Source of the DNA: Luteolibacter pohnpeiensis
Lineage (GTDB): Bacteria; Verrucomicrobiota; Verrucomicrobiia; Verrucomicrobiales; Akkermansiaceae
NCBI RefSeq assembly: GCF_016595435.1
Contig: NZ_JAENIJ010000028.1
Location: 1 to 57,508 of the forward strand
Length of the DNA stretch: 57,508 bases
Direction: 5' to 3'
Shown: positions 16,293 to 26,048 of the stretch, in pieces
Position numbering within the stretch: position 1 is the stretch's first letter
How the letters are laid out: each line of letters starts with the position of its first letter
The notes under the pieces: model-generated
Databases searched by the model: none
The model's input: only the letters and a program-made list of their open reading frames with translations
Told to the model about the DNA's origin: nothing
Translations under genes and position numbers: made by a program

Positions 16293-18459
16293 CAGCGCAA
16301 AGTTTGTAGTTTGGCTGTCTTGAGTATGGGTCGAATGATGAGTGCGTGAGGGTATTGACCTGAGGATAATGCATCGGGATGAACAATTGCCCTGATTGAA
16401 CGGTCGGAGCAATGTAGGCTTGGGCTACGATGCTTCCACGTCGTGAGGTGATGGTTATTTGTTGAAGGTCTTCAATGCCTAATCTCGCAGCATCTTTTGG
16501 ATGGATTTCTACATAAGCCTCAGTGGGATAGAGTTTTTTGAGAATGGCGGATTTGGCGGTTCTGGTTTGGGTGTGCCATTGGCTACTCGTTCCGCGCCCG
16601 GTCAATAGCTGAAACGGATAGTCTGCATCGATAGGCTCCGGGTTTTCCGCTGGTGAGGAAAATAATAATTTGGCTTTTCCACTAGAAGTATAATATTTGC
16701 GATCCGCAAAAAGTCGCCGTTCCTGCTCTTGCTCGAGGCTGTCTTTTGGGTAGGGCCATTGAATCCCGCCTGCATCGTCAATCTGCTGGTAGCTCCTGAT
16801 ACCGGTGATGTCACAAGGTCGATCTTTGGTGAGATCGCGCAGCAAATGAAATGCTGATTCAGGATCCGTCCATTTCGAAAATAAATCCCCACAACCCCAG
16901 GCATGTGCGATGAGACGGAATATCCTAAAATCGGATAATGCCATGCCTGGTGCCTGATGGACGGCTTTGATCGTTCCAATTCTTCTCTCGGAATTGATAA
17001 AACATCCGTCCTTTTCGCCCCATGCAGCGGCAGGGAGGATGAGATCAGCAACTTGTGCTGACTCAGTCGTGCGATACATGTCCTGCACTACGAGAAAATC
17101 CAGTTTTTCTCTCAGACGAGCAAGGCGTCCTGAATCGATCCACGAGTGGAATGGATTCGTGGCAACAATCCAGAGCCCTTTGATTTTTCCCTCTTCTGCG
17201 GCTGCAAGAATTTCATCATATGCCATCGAGGCTTGGGCGGTTATTGAATCTTCCGGGATACCAAGGCCATGCGCGACTTTTCGGCGATGCTCAGGATTTT
17301 GAAAATCATGTCCGCCTACGAGGGATGTCGTATTCGAGAATAGCCGAGATCCCATTGCATTGCATTGCCCTGTAATGGAATTGGGTCCGGTTCCTGGCTT
17401 GCCGATGTTACCGGTAATGAGGCAAAGATTGATGATCGCCTGTGCGGTCCGCACTCCCTCATAAGATTGGTTTACGCCCATGGTCCACCACCATGAAACG
17501 CGTTTGCCAGGTTCTGAAACAAGTCGCGCTAATGACTCAATCTGCTCATTTTCGAGGCCTGTTTTTGCCGATACCTTCTCGGGGGCATATGCTCTGACAA
17601 ACTCACGATATTCATTGATCCCTTCAGTCGCCGAGATTGAGTCTTTATCAATCCGTTCATCCCTGAGAATGCAATGTGCAAGGGCATGGAGAAGAGCGAG
17701 ATCCCCTTTTGGTTTTAATTGAATGTGCTTGGTCGCAGCTTGAGCAGTTTCGGTGGAACGTGGATCGATGACGATGATATCAGGATTGCGTTTGTTCCGC
17801 ATGACCCTCTGCCATAGGATAGGGTGAGCAATGCAGAGATTCGAACCGATCAAAACGATCACGTCTGATTCTTCGAAATCTGCATAGCATCCAGGTGGTG
17901 CGTCGAAACCGAATGATTGTTTATAAGCAGTCACCGCGGTTGCCATGCATTGGCGGGTGTTCGCATCTCCGTGGATGAATCCCATTCCAAATTTAAAGAG
18001 ACAGCCCAAAAATGCCATCTCTTCGAAAGAAATTTGCCCGGTGGATAGAAAAGCTACCGATTCATTGCCATGCTTCCTTTGAATGCTCTTGAGGCGCTGG
18101 GTGAACTCAGAGAGTGCAATTTCCCAACTGATTTCGCAAAGATCGCCATTGGCGTTCCGTAGCAACGGGGTAGTGGCTCGATCCTCCGAGTGTAATACAT
18201 CCAGAGCCTGCCAGCCTTTCGGGCATGCCATGCCCAAATTCACCGGATATTTTGACTGAGGTGTTAGATTGATGGCGTTTCCACCTTGATCGCGATGGAT
18301 TTTTAATTGGCAGCCAGTAGCGCAGTATCCGCAGATGGAGGTTGTAGTGCTGGTTGGCTTCAATCTTGAGGGAACATTCCCAAGTCCAAAATTGCCCGGT
18401 TCCTGGACCAACTCGCGAGTTAATGGTCCGCTATGCTGTTTTAAGAATTGATGAATCAT
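16276..18459 (-). CDS. nasA: Assimilatory nitrate reductase catalytic subunit (molybdopterin, NasA/NarB type)
   Basis: The 727-residue protein is close to the length of cyanobacterial NarB. The N-terminus has the family opening [19 protein letters not shown] and a 4Fe-4S site with cysteines at 43, 46, 50 and 79 (CGYCATGC ... GMACPKG). Molybdopterin-domain landmarks are [72 protein letters not shown], and the C-terminal [18 protein letters not shown]. It reduces nitrate to nitrite. There is no Tat signal, so it is cytoplasmic. It is the last gene of the nirA operon, 12 bases after the fused electron-transfer subunit that probably supplies its electrons. It ends shortly after the usual molybdopterin-binding domain, without the C-terminal iron-sulfur extension of some NasA proteins. 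Confidence 0.93.
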   Translation of the reverse strand: MIHQFLKQHSGPLTRELVQEPGNFGLGNVPSRLKPTSTTTSICGYCATGCQLKIHRDQGGNAINLTPQSKYPVNLGMACPKGWQALDVLHSEDRATTPLLRNANGDLCEISWEIALSEFTQRLKSIQRKHGNESVAFLSTGQISFEEMAFLGCLFKFGMGFIHGDANTRQCMATAVTAYKQSFGFDAPPGCYADFEESDVIVLIGSNLCIAHPILWQRVMRNKRNPDIIVIDPRSTETAQAATKHIQLKPKGDLALLHALAHCILRDERIDKDSISATEGINEYREFVRAYAPEKVSAKTGLENEQIESLARLVSEPGKRVSWWWTMGVNQSYEGVRTAQAIINLCLITGNIGKPGTGPNSITGQCNAMGSRLFSNTTSLVGGHDFQNPEHRRKVAHGLGIPEDSITAQASMAYDEILAAAEEGKIKGLWIVATNPFHSWIDSGRLARLREKLDFLVVQDMYRTTESAQVADLILPAAAWGEKDGCFINSERRIGTIKAVHQAPGMALSDFRIFRLIAHAWGCGDLFSKWTDPESAFHLLRDLTKDRPCDITGIRSYQQIDDAGGIQWPYPKDSLEQEQERRLFADRKYYTSSGKAKLLFSSPAENPEPIDADYPFQLLTGRGTSSQWHTQTRTAKSAILKKLYPTEAYVEIHPKDAARLGIEDLQQITITSRRGSIVAQAYIAPTVQSGQLFIPMHYPQVNTLTHSSFDPYSRQPNYKLCAVTIRI

Positions 18460-18471
18460 GGGGCAATTCGG

Positions 18472-20178
18472 TTAATGCGATTTTGACGGTCCAAAATTAC
18501 CTGGCATCTTCGGCGCATAAACAGCTTGGAAAAATAGCTGTCGTTCCAGGATTTCAGAGATGCACAGGACAAGTGCAGTAAGCCAAGGAGAGATGATCGC
18601 TAGAGCAATAGCCACAAATGGGAGAATAATTCTTGCTGCTAGAATTTTTCTTAATGGGCCACATTGCACTTTAGCGCTGTGCAAATCAGGCGACCAGCTA
18701 TCATGGCTATTCCAAGTGTTGCGGATGATTAGTAATTCCGGAATCAATTTCATCGAAACGATTCCTGTAAGCAGGAGAGCACTCAGCGCAGATGGAGTGA
18801 TGATCAGAATGCCAGCAGCTGCGAAGGTGAAAAGTGTTCCGTAGAAACGCGCTGCAGTCAGCTGAATCCGCCAGGATATGCGGTGCGTATCCACATAAAT
18901 CATCACACTGGTGAATATGGCAAGCAGACCAACTGGAAGGACAGAGTAACTAACTGCTAGATTGATCAAATCTTTGAATGGGAAATCAGGAGTCAAAAAC
19001 AAGGCGCTGTAGATAACAGGGATGGGGGCAAACATCGAAAATGCGAGAATTTCGCGTGATAGCCAGGATGTCCGCAGCCCAAGGAAAAATCGCCAGGCCT
19101 TAAGTGGTTGACCAAGGTGGAATAGACTTGCAGCCATGCCTGCCATGAAAATTGCTGTTCCAGCCCATGCGAGAATAGGTGAATGATTTTTGCCGACCAA
19201 AGCAGAAGTTGATAATAAGCCGATTCCAGCTTGTGTAAGAGTAAGCATGAATATCAGAGGCCAATGAGCATGCTGTGGGGTTAAAGCTGACAAGTCAGCT
19301 GCTTTGATCCGATCGGGCAGATTTCGGCCAACATATCGAGTGGCCGGCCGGGTCACGCAGGAATTGGGAATACCCGATGGTAATTTGTAGTTTTTTGAAA
19401 ATAGTGAGATTCGATCAGGTGCAAGAGGGGACTTTGTAGGCACCTTTACGATCCGGATCGCTTCTGTTGGACACGCTTGAACACAAGCCGGTGCTTCACC
19501 TACAGCAAGTCTTTGATGGCACATGTCACATTTTCTAACAATACCTCGTTTCTTTGAAAACTTCGGAACATCGTAAGGGCATTTCAAAATGCAATAGGAA
19601 CAACCAATGCATTGGTCATCTAGGTGCCGGACAATTCCTGTGTCGGGGTTTTTTTCATAGGCGCCGACCGGGCATCCGTTAAGACAACCTGGATCTGCGC
19701 AATGATGACATGCAGTTGTAATGGTCTGCTGCCATCCAGAATGTTCTTCAGGTTCAAAGATGGTGCCAACGTCTCTCCATGATTCGTCATCATCGAGCCC
19801 ATTCAAAGAATGACAGGCGGATACACACGATTTGCATCCCGTGCAGCGATCTAGTGATACCTCAAATGCGTATTGCTCTCCGAGCTGTGGTTTTGACAGT
19901 GGAATGAGTGATCGGTATTGCTCAGCTTGATCAGGATCAGACTCGTATACCTCAGCATATTTGGCGATAGGCGTTTGCAAGCGCTTCTGTTCCGCGAGTA
20001 GCGAATCGATTAACGTTCTGCTTCCTGAATTCGTCCCAAATTCTAAGGACTCCAGTGACGGACCCGTTGGTCGTTCGAGAATCGTTTTCAAGATCGTATT
20101 GGTTGAGGGTGGGAGACGACTATGCGGCGGATAAACCAAGCTCGATTTGAGAAGTCCAACTTTCAAAGGGATCATCAT
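18472..20178 (-). CDS. Fused DmsB-like four-cluster ferredoxin and DmsC-like membrane anchor
   Basis: The N-terminal half has four 4Fe-4S sites as in DmsB: CTGCKSCVSAC, CHHCADPGCLNGCP, CIGCSYCILKCP, and CDMCHQRLAVGEAPACVQACP. The second half has about eight hydrophobic segments (WPLIFMLTLTQAGIGLLSTS, WAGTAIFMAGMAASLFHLGQ, and others), like the quinol-oxidising anchor DmsC. The fused protein probably oxidises membrane quinol and passes electrons to NasA encoded 12 bases downstream. No Tat signal is seen, so the iron-sulfur domain faces the cytoplasm. The start is uncertain: the ATG at 20178 overlaps the flavodoxin gene by 59 bases, and a non-ATG start nearer the conserved LIDSLLAEQ segment is possible. 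The gene fusion is the unusual point. Confidence 0.85.
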   Translation of the reverse strand: MMIPLKVGLLKSSLVYPPHSRLPPSTNTILKTILERPTGPSLESLEFGTNSGSRTLIDSLLAEQKRLQTPIAKYAEVYESDPDQAEQYRSLIPLSKPQLGEQYAFEVSLDRCTGCKSCVSACHSLNGLDDDESWRDVGTIFEPEEHSGWQQTITTACHHCADPGCLNGCPVGAYEKNPDTGIVRHLDDQCIGCSYCILKCPYDVPKFSKKRGIVRKCDMCHQRLAVGEAPACVQACPTEAIRIVKVPTKSPLAPDRISLFSKNYKLPSGIPNSCVTRPATRYVGRNLPDRIKAADLSALTPQHAHWPLIFMLTLTQAGIGLLSTSALVGKNHSPILAWAGTAIFMAGMAASLFHLGQPLKAWRFFLGLRTSWLSREILAFSMFAPIPVIYSALFLTPDFPFKDLINLAVSYSVLPVGLLAIFTSVMIYVDTHRISWRIQLTAARFYGTLFTFAAAGILIITPSALSALLLTGIVSMKLIPELLIIRNTWNSHDSWSPDLHSAKVQCGPLRKILAARIILPFVAIALAIISPWLTALVLCISEILERQLFFQAVYAPKMPGNFGPSKSH

Positions 20179-20710
20179 AGTCGACGTCACATTCGACAAT
20201 TGGAGTAATCCGTTTAGCCCCAAGGGCAGCGAGGCGCTGATCGAAGTCGCGCCCGCATTTGCAAAATTCCGCGTAGGACGAATCACCTAGCGCTAGAACC
20301 GAATAGGCCAATGTGTTGAGTGGAGGAGCAGTTTCTTCGTGGAGTAAGCGGTGGAATGTGGCTGCGTTGTCCGGTGGTTCTCCGTCACCATAGGTTGAAG
20401 TAATTAAAAGAAGGTGTTCGATATTTTTGAGATCATCTGGCGTCATGCTGGCGAGGTCTCTTATCGAGGAGATGCAGCCCTTTGAATTGAGTTTTTTTGA
20501 TAGTTTTTTGCTGAGTGATTCGGCCGTTCCAGTTTGGGATCCAAATGCAATCGTTATGGATTTTCCTGATGCTGTGGAAGGCTCTGTAAGCGAAGGCTGT
20601 GACGGATTGGATTGCTGTTGAATGGTCGAATTGATCCCGTCTAGAAATCCTTTGATCCACATTTTTTGTGAACAACTAAAGGGTGCATTTTCAGGTAATG
20701 TAAGTTTCAT
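20120..20710 (-). CDS. Flavodoxin-domain protein related to the sulfite reductase flavoprotein N-terminus
   Basis: The 196-residue protein has an N-terminal module APFSCSQKMWIKGFLDGI, then a flavodoxin domain: the FMN phosphate loop FGSQTGTAESLSKKL, ITSTYGDGEPPDNAATF, and SVLALGDSSYAEFCKCG, with an acidic C-terminal part. This matches the N-terminal two parts of CysJ-type flavoproteins but stops before the FAD/NADPH domain, so it cannot take electrons from NADPH by itself. It lies 15 bases after nirA and is probably a one-electron carrier to NirA. The N-terminal module is shared with NirA (see findings). Confidence 0.88.
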   Translation of the reverse strand: MKLTLPENAPFSCSQKMWIKGFLDGINSTIQQQSNPSQPSLTEPSTASGKSITIAFGSQTGTAESLSKKLSKKLNSKGCISSIRDLASMTPDDLKNIEHLLLITSTYGDGEPPDNAATFHRLLHEETAPPLNTLAYSVLALGDSSYAEFCKCGRDFDQRLAALGAKRITPIVECDVDYDDPFESWTSQIELGLSAA

Positions 20711-20725
20711 GGTGATAAACTTGAA

Positions 20726-22474
20726 TTAGTCTGTAAGGGCGCGTAACTCGTCTTCCTCATGCCGGTTGGTGAATTGAGAAAAGGTTTCACTTGGCTTGCG
20801 TTTCAATTGATAAGCTCGCAGTAGCTTTTCGATCAGTGGAGGGACATCTGTGAATGCGATGCCTTTCCAGATTTCTCGAGCGATCGCCTGTGTGTCGTCG
20901 ACGCCACCACCAAGAACAATATGATAACCATCGACGCTTTCGCCCGATTCAGTTTTAACGCGAACCCCCATCATTCCAATGTCGCCAATATAATGTTGGG
21001 CGCATGAATTCGGGCATCCTGTCAGGTGAATGTTGATCGGGGTGTCGAGTTCCAATTTTGAACTCAAATGATCCCCAAGTTGGATCGCACTGCCTTTTGT
21101 GTCGGCTGCTGCATATTTGCATCCACGGCTTCCTGTGCATGCGATGATGCCGCCTGTAACGGCAGCTGCCCGATAGTCTAGCCCTGATGCGATCACTGCA
21201 GCAGCTGCTGCTTCGATTTGTTCGTCGGGTACGCCCGGGATGATCAGATTTTGCCAAACTGTTAGACGAATCTCGCCACGGCCATATCGATCTGCAATCG
21301 AGCAAATCTGTTCGATCTGATCGCAACTCATTCTGCCAACAGGCGTCAAGATGCCGATATAATTTTTGCCGTCACTTTGTGGGTGAACTCCAAGATGTCC
21401 ATGTTTTGACTTGGGACGGGATGGTTCACAGCCATCAAGCGGATAGCGGCGAAGTTTGAAAGTCAGCTTCTTTTCCGTTTCGGAGAGGGTTTTTTCAATA
21501 CCCCATGCGTCTACGAGATACTTGAGTCGAGCTTTCTTGCGATTGGTTCGGTCTCCATTTTCAATAAAGACACGGATAAGAGCTGCGGCAACTGGTAGTG
21601 TTTCCTCAGGCTTCAAGAGAATTCCACTATCAGTCGCGAATTGTTTGTGACCGGTGATGCCACAGAGTTGCATCCTGAAGTAAACACCTTTCTCCAGGCC
21701 ATCAATCGACTCTGCCAAACGGACTGCTTGAAATCCGATGTCGTTGGTGTCTGTGCAGGCAGAAACTGCTCCGCCTGAATCATAGGAGATGTTAAATTTT
21801 CTCGGCAAACCGTAGAGATCTCGGTTTTTAAGGATATAGTGATGCATTGCGCGGGCATATGGCATGACATCGATCAGTTCATCCGGATCGAATCCACTTG
21901 TCGGGCTTGCGGTGATGTTCCGAATATTGTCCGCACCGGATCCTTGTGATGTCAGTCCCAAGTCCGTCAATTTCATCAAGACATCCGGGCAGTTCTTTGG
22001 CATGAGCTCCCTGACCTGGATATTTGCTCTCGTTGTTAGATCAATACATGCATTTCCCCAGTCTGCTGCTATTTCGCCGATTCCTCTGAATTGGGAAGTT
22101 GTTAGTGAACCCCCAGCGATGCGGCATCTCAACATGATGCTTTCCTGAGCAGGGCTTACAAAGAAGAGACCATGGTATTTGTAGCGGAAAACATCTCCAG
22201 CTTCCGGGAATAGATTGTGTGCCGAATTTTCAAGAATGGCATCGTAGCAATCCAAACCATTCTTTTCATACTTAATGATCTCCTCCTTACAGAGATCATC
22301 AATCGGTGTTCCGAACACGGATTCTTCGACTGCCACGGCAGGATCATGGGTAAAGCGCCGTTCATTGTCCTGGCCAAGGAATGGCATTTGGCGTGACTGG
22401 AGAACTCCGGAGATGAATCCTGATAGATAATTTGTTTGATCTTCTGAGAAGCCTGAATTTTGAAAATTGACCAT
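20726..22474 (-). CDS. nirA: Ferredoxin/flavodoxin-type nitrite reductase (siroheme, NirA family)
   Basis: The 582-residue protein has two half-repeats of the nitrite/sulfite reductase fold. The siroheme and 4Fe-4S site is visible as [17 protein letters not shown] (about 445) and [18 protein letters not shown] (about 484), the C-x5-C ... C-x3-C pattern. [20 protein letters not shown] and [17 protein letters not shown] belong to the substrate-binding parts. It reduces nitrite to ammonium with six electrons in the cytoplasm. Sulfite reductase is the main alternative, but its place between a NarK and a nitrate reductase gene favours nitrite. An N-terminal extension [20 protein letters not shown] matches the start of the neighbouring flavodoxin protein. 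Confidence 0.9.
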   Translation of the reverse strand: MVNFQNSGFSEDQTNYLSGFISGVLQSRQMPFLGQDNERRFTHDPAVAVEESVFGTPIDDLCKEEIIKYEKNGLDCYDAILENSAHNLFPEAGDVFRYKYHGLFFVSPAQESIMLRCRIAGGSLTTSQFRGIGEIAADWGNACIDLTTRANIQVRELMPKNCPDVLMKLTDLGLTSQGSGADNIRNITASPTSGFDPDELIDVMPYARAMHHYILKNRDLYGLPRKFNISYDSGGAVSACTDTNDIGFQAVRLAESIDGLEKGVYFRMQLCGITGHKQFATDSGILLKPEETLPVAAALIRVFIENGDRTNRKKARLKYLVDAWGIEKTLSETEKKLTFKLRRYPLDGCEPSRPKSKHGHLGVHPQSDGKNYIGILTPVGRMSCDQIEQICSIADRYGRGEIRLTVWQNLIIPGVPDEQIEAAAAAVIASGLDYRAAAVTGGIIACTGSRGCKYAAADTKGSAIQLGDHLSSKLELDTPINIHLTGCPNSCAQHYIGDIGMMGVRVKTESGESVDGYHIVLGGGVDDTQAIAREIWKGIAFTDVPPLIEKLLRAYQLKRKPSETFSQFTNRHEEDELRALTD

Positions 22475-22570
22475 GGCGTCTTTGAGTTTGATTAGACTTA
22501 TTTAGTAGCATCAACGAAACCATCTCAACTCGTCGTCCTCTTCTGAGGGGGAATCTTATCAATCCTGCTC

Positions 22571-22585
22571 ATGAGTCTTGCTCAT
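22571..22585. promoter_or_regulatory. Palindromic LysR-type operator candidate upstream of nirA
   Basis: Perfect 5-bp arms ATGAG and CTCAT flank TCTTG. On the coding (minus) strand it reads ATGAGCAAGACTCAT, with the centre about 104 bases before the nirA start. It contains the LysR signature T-N11-A (TGAG-N5-CTCA). About 10 bases downstream on the minus strand is TAAGAT, a possible -10 element, so the site would overlap the -35 region as expected for an activator. The same motif lies before narK and the porin gene. Confidence 0.65.
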
Positions 22586-22613
22586 ACCGCTGGTTGCTAA
22601 GGTTGAATCAGAT

Positions 22614-24344
22614 TCAACTCATCAAGAACCAGGTGATTAGCCACCCTGTTAGGGCGGCAAATGCGAGAAGTTTCCAAAACAGTAGGGGGTTGCGCTGCGC
22701 AAATGGCAATGGCTCAGCTGTTAGATATTCTCGGTCAGGATGTTGTAAATTCTGATAAAAGGATGACATGGAATCCTGACGGTGCTCCGGCTGCACCGAT
22801 AGCGCTTTTCTCAAGACGGCATCCATCCATAGAGGCACCATGGGGTGATGGGCTACTGCAGGTTCATATTTTAGATCGTAGAAATCACGTGCTGTCCGAG
22901 CCAACTCCCACGCTCTTCCATATGGATGATGCCCCCTCGTCAAGAGGTGGTAAGTGATTGCGGCGATTGAAAATAAGTCGGAGCGTGTCGTGGCTTTGCT
23001 TCCTAGCCGGTATTCCGGGGCCGAAAAATCGAGTGTTCCGAGTGCACTGCCACGATCATATGGCGCTGAGATTTCTTCGATTCCGCCGACACGACACGAT
23101 CCATAATCGATGATTTTGATCACTCCCTTTTCATCGATCATGATATTGTCCGGCTTTAGATCCTGATGAAGCGTATCTTTGCGATGCAGTGCACGAACTC
23201 CAGCGACAATCTGGCCGGTAATCGCAATGACTTCCTCAATAGCCGGTCGAGATTTTTGCTCACACCATGTCCCAAGGGGAATTCCTTGCACCGGCTCCAT
23301 GAGATAATAAAGAAATCTTTTTTGATGATTTCGCCGAACCGCCTTCGCGAGGTTCGGATGATCGGTGCGCAATCCGATCCATTCTTCGAGAATGAATCTT
23401 TCCAGATAAGCTGGGTCATTCTCAAAAGTAACTGATGGTGCCTTCAAAATGTAGGATTTTCCATCAACTTCATCGACCACTTCATATAGCTGCGAGTGCC
23501 TCGAAGCCGAAATGAGCCTCTCGACTTGCAAGCCATCGATTTTTTGCCCGGGAAGGAGATCTGGCGGGAAAGGTAGGGCGTTTAGCTCGCGGAATGCATC
23601 GTCGATGTTGCCATCAGGTAAATCATTGATATCGATAACGATGCATGATCGGTTGTCATTTGAGTTTTCCGTTGCCGCACCCAAAGCATCTGCACACTGT
23701 TGTGAGTTTTGTGTTCCAACAAGAATTTCTCTGAGATGGCTTTTGTTGATGAATTCATGGATGCCATCGGTTGTTAGAATAAGGCGATCTTTCGGTTCCA
23801 GTGGGATTGTATGATAATCAATCTGCGGGCTCAGTTCGAGTCCCATTGCCCTCGTTAGATAATTGGTATCTGCAGATATTTTTATCGAATGATCTTGTGT
23901 GATTGCTTCAATTTTTTCTGATCGAATGCGATAGAGTCGACTGTCACCGATATGAAAAATATGAGCACTTCTTGACTTGAGAATGATCGCTGTGAACGTG
24001 GTTAGCCAACCTTTCTCAATGTTTCGGATTTGACTGCCTTGTGCGTAAAGCCAACGGTTAAGAGCTGTTAAAACCCTTTCGCCCGCCGTTTTGGTAGACC
24101 ATGGTTCCGGGGTTTCGAAATAGTCTGTAATGAATCCGATGACGGCGGATTCAGCGGCTTCTTTGCCGGAGGTTGCTGCAGAAACTCCGTCAGCAATGCA
24201 GGCCACAATTCCTTTCGTCCTAATCAGCGAAGCATCCGGAATGTGCACGCCAAGGGCATCTTCATTCCTGTCCTTTGGACCGGTGGAAGTGAAGAGTCCT
24301 GTGCTTATGCTCAGGTTACCCTTTGCGTGCTTGTTGTCCGACAT
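22614..24344 (-). CDS. Bifunctional PP2C-type phosphatase/Ser-Thr kinase, C-terminally membrane-anchored
   Basis: This 576-residue fusion starts with a PP2C domain (about 15-240): GPKDRNEDALG, IVACIADGVSA, HIFHIGDSRLYRI, and RLILTTDGIHEF supply the metal-binding Asp set. A kinase domain follows (about 265-530) with YILKAPS, LHQDLKPDNIMID, IIDYGSCR and FSAPEYRLGS. The catalytic HRD is HQD, DFG is DYG, and the usual Gly-rich loop is replaced by ISASRHSQLY. A membrane helix ends the protein (LLFWKLLAFAALTGWLITWF). Such fusions recur in nitrate assimilation clusters of Proteobacteria; their targets are unknown to me. Here it is 10 bases after narK, and its stop is close to the nirA operator. Confidence 0.88.
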   Translation of the reverse strand: MSDNKHAKGNLSISTGLFTSTGPKDRNEDALGVHIPDASLIRTKGIVACIADGVSAATSGKEAAESAVIGFITDYFETPEPWSTKTAGERVLTALNRWLYAQGSQIRNIEKGWLTTFTAIILKSRSAHIFHIGDSRLYRIRSEKIEAITQDHSIKISADTNYLTRAMGLELSPQIDYHTIPLEPKDRLILTTDGIHEFINKSHLREILVGTQNSQQCADALGAATENSNDNRSCIVIDINDLPDGNIDDAFRELNALPFPPDLLPGQKIDGLQVERLISASRHSQLYEVVDEVDGKSYILKAPSVTFENDPAYLERFILEEWIGLRTDHPNLAKAVRRNHQKRFLYYLMEPVQGIPLGTWCEQKSRPAIEEVIAITGQIVAGVRALHRKDTLHQDLKPDNIMIDEKGVIKIIDYGSCRVGGIEEISAPYDRGSALGTLDFSAPEYRLGSKATTRSDLFSIAAITYHLLTRGHHPYGRAWELARTARDFYDLKYEPAVAHHPMVPLWMDAVLRKALSVQPEHRQDSMSSFYQNLQHPDREYLTAEPLPFAQRNPLLFWKLLAFAALTGWLITWFLMS

Positions 24345-24354
24345 TCCAACTGAA

Positions 24355-25836
24355 TTATGAAACTTCGATCAGTTGCACGGATCCGTCTTCTGCAACTTCG
24401 CTGATATGGCCTTGTGGCTCTTTTAGAAAGCAGGATGCGACCAAACCGACAATTGAGGAAGCGGCGATGATCATGAAGAAAGTTGGTGTGGAGACGAATG
24501 AATACACGGTGAGAAAGATAACACCTCCGACATTTCCATACGCTCCTGTCATGCCTGCGATCTGGCCTGTCATGCGGCGCTGAATCAATGGCACCATGGC
24601 AAATACGGCACCTTCTCCGGCTTGTACGAAAAAGGAGCATGCCATGGTCGCGATTACCGCCAGGGCAACCGGCCAGGAACTATCGATCTGCGACAATGCC
24701 AAGTAGCCCAGCGCCAAACCGGCGAGAAGAATCAACATGGTTTTTCTTCTCCCAAATTTGTCTGAAATCCATCCTCCACCTGGACGTGCAGCGAGATTCA
24801 TGAAGGCAAATCCTGATGCCAGAAAGCCTGCCTTGACGGTTGAAAGTCCGAATGTTTCTCCGAAGAATGAAGGCAGCATCGATACCACTGCGAGTTCAGA
24901 ACCGAAAGTAATCAGATAGTTGATGTCGAGAATGGCAACCTGACGGAATGGATACCGCTGATGTTCGGGGACTTTTCCAGCTTTCAACATGGGCGCGTTG
25001 ACACGGTAGATTTGCCATGTCTGGAAGATGAACAGAACGATCAATAATCCGTAAATGAGCTGAACCAAGCCTGCGGAAAGGAGGTTTACTCCACTTGGAG
25101 AAAGCTTCCATGCAAGCACACCCAAAGCTGCAAACATGGGCAAATTCATCATCAGCAGGAAATAAAAGTCTCTTGGTGAGGATACTTCCAAACCTCCTGA
25201 TTTCTTTGGCTTGAAGTAGGTTGATCCTTTCGGGGTGTTCTGAATGGTTTTGTAGAATATTATTCCGTAAACGAAGGATATGCAGCCGACGCTAATAAAT
25301 GCATATCGCCACCCATCGTCACCACCAAAGGCAAGGGCCAGTGAAGGAAGCACCATGGCTGCAGCGGCAGAGCCGAAGTTTCCCCAGCCACCATAGATTC
25401 CTTCCGCAAGCCCTACCTGTCTGGCGGGAAACCATTCGCCTACGAGGCGTATCCCGATGACAAATCCAGCACCTGCAAAGCCCATCAAAAAGCGCATCAG
25501 CGCTAACATCTGGAACGAGGTCGAAAGGGCAAAGCCAACACAGAATAGCCCCGAGATCATCAGGAGTAGCGAGTAGGTGAGTCTTGGGCCGAACTTATCT
25601 ACCAAGATACCAATCACAATCCGCGCTGGTATTGTTAGAGCCAAGTTCAGAATCAATAATGCCTTCCATTGTGCTCCGGTTAGATTGAACGCACTTGAAA
25701 TTGCTCCTTTGAACGGAGCATGCGCAAACCAAAGCACGAAGGTCATGAAGAACGCGATCCAGGTAATATGGAGCGTGCGAATGGACGGGCTTTTCAAAGC
25801 CAGAACATCCAGTTTTCCGTCGGGTGATATCGACAT
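24355..25836 (-). CDS. narK: Nitrate/nitrite transporter, NNP family (NarK/NasA-like MFS)
   Basis: With the ATG at 25836 the protein has 493 residues and 12 predicted membrane segments. Nitrate-signature-like Gly-rich stretches appear as [20 protein letters not shown] with [21 protein letters not shown], and later [33 protein letters not shown] is the MFS loop between TM2 and TM3. It brings nitrate (and perhaps exports nitrite) across the inner membrane for the nasA-nirA pathway. A TTG eight codons upstream is a less likely start. The stop is 10 bases before the phosphatase/kinase start, so the two are probably co-transcribed. The 198-base upstream gap holds an operator-like palindrome. Confidence 0.92.
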   Translation of the reverse strand: MSISPDGKLDVLALKSPSIRTLHITWIAFFMTFVLWFAHAPFKGAISSAFNLTGAQWKALLILNLALTIPARIVIGILVDKFGPRLTYSLLLMISGLFCVGFALSTSFQMLALMRFLMGFAGAGFVIGIRLVGEWFPARQVGLAEGIYGGWGNFGSAAAAMVLPSLALAFGGDDGWRYAFISVGCISFVYGIIFYKTIQNTPKGSTYFKPKKSGGLEVSSPRDFYFLLMMNLPMFAALGVLAWKLSPSGVNLLSAGLVQLIYGLLIVLFIFQTWQIYRVNAPMLKAGKVPEHQRYPFRQVAILDINYLITFGSELAVVSMLPSFFGETFGLSTVKAGFLASGFAFMNLAARPGGGWISDKFGRRKTMLILLAGLALGYLALSQIDSSWPVALAVIATMACSFFVQAGEGAVFAMVPLIQRRMTGQIAGMTGAYGNVGGVIFLTVYSFVSTPTFFMIIAASSIVGLVASCFLKEPQGHISEVAEDGSVQLIEVS

Positions 25837-26033
25837 GTTAATACTGGTTCGGGTTGACAATGGTTGGTTTTTTAGGGACGTGCGGACTCCTTCGGACGTC
25901 CATACGGCGGATCTGGCGATAAGTAGGGTGCGAGGTGGTTTTCATGGTTTTTACATCACCATTCATGAAGCCACATCGGTGCCGGGAGAAAGAAAACGGT
26001 CGCTCCGACGCCGTATCATTCTTCATTTTCCAG

Positions 26034-26048
26034 ATGAGCCTTGCTCAT
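26034..26048. promoter_or_regulatory. Palindromic LysR-type operator candidate upstream of narK
   Basis: ATGAG-CCTTG-CTCAT has perfect 5-bp arms. On the minus strand it reads ATGAGCAAGGCTCAT, differing from the nirA site at one of 15 positions. It overlaps the stop codon of the nitrate-binding protein gene and is centred about 205 bases before the narK start, which leaves room for a leader of about 150 bases. That leader (25837-26033) contains no gene I can support. Confidence 0.62.
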
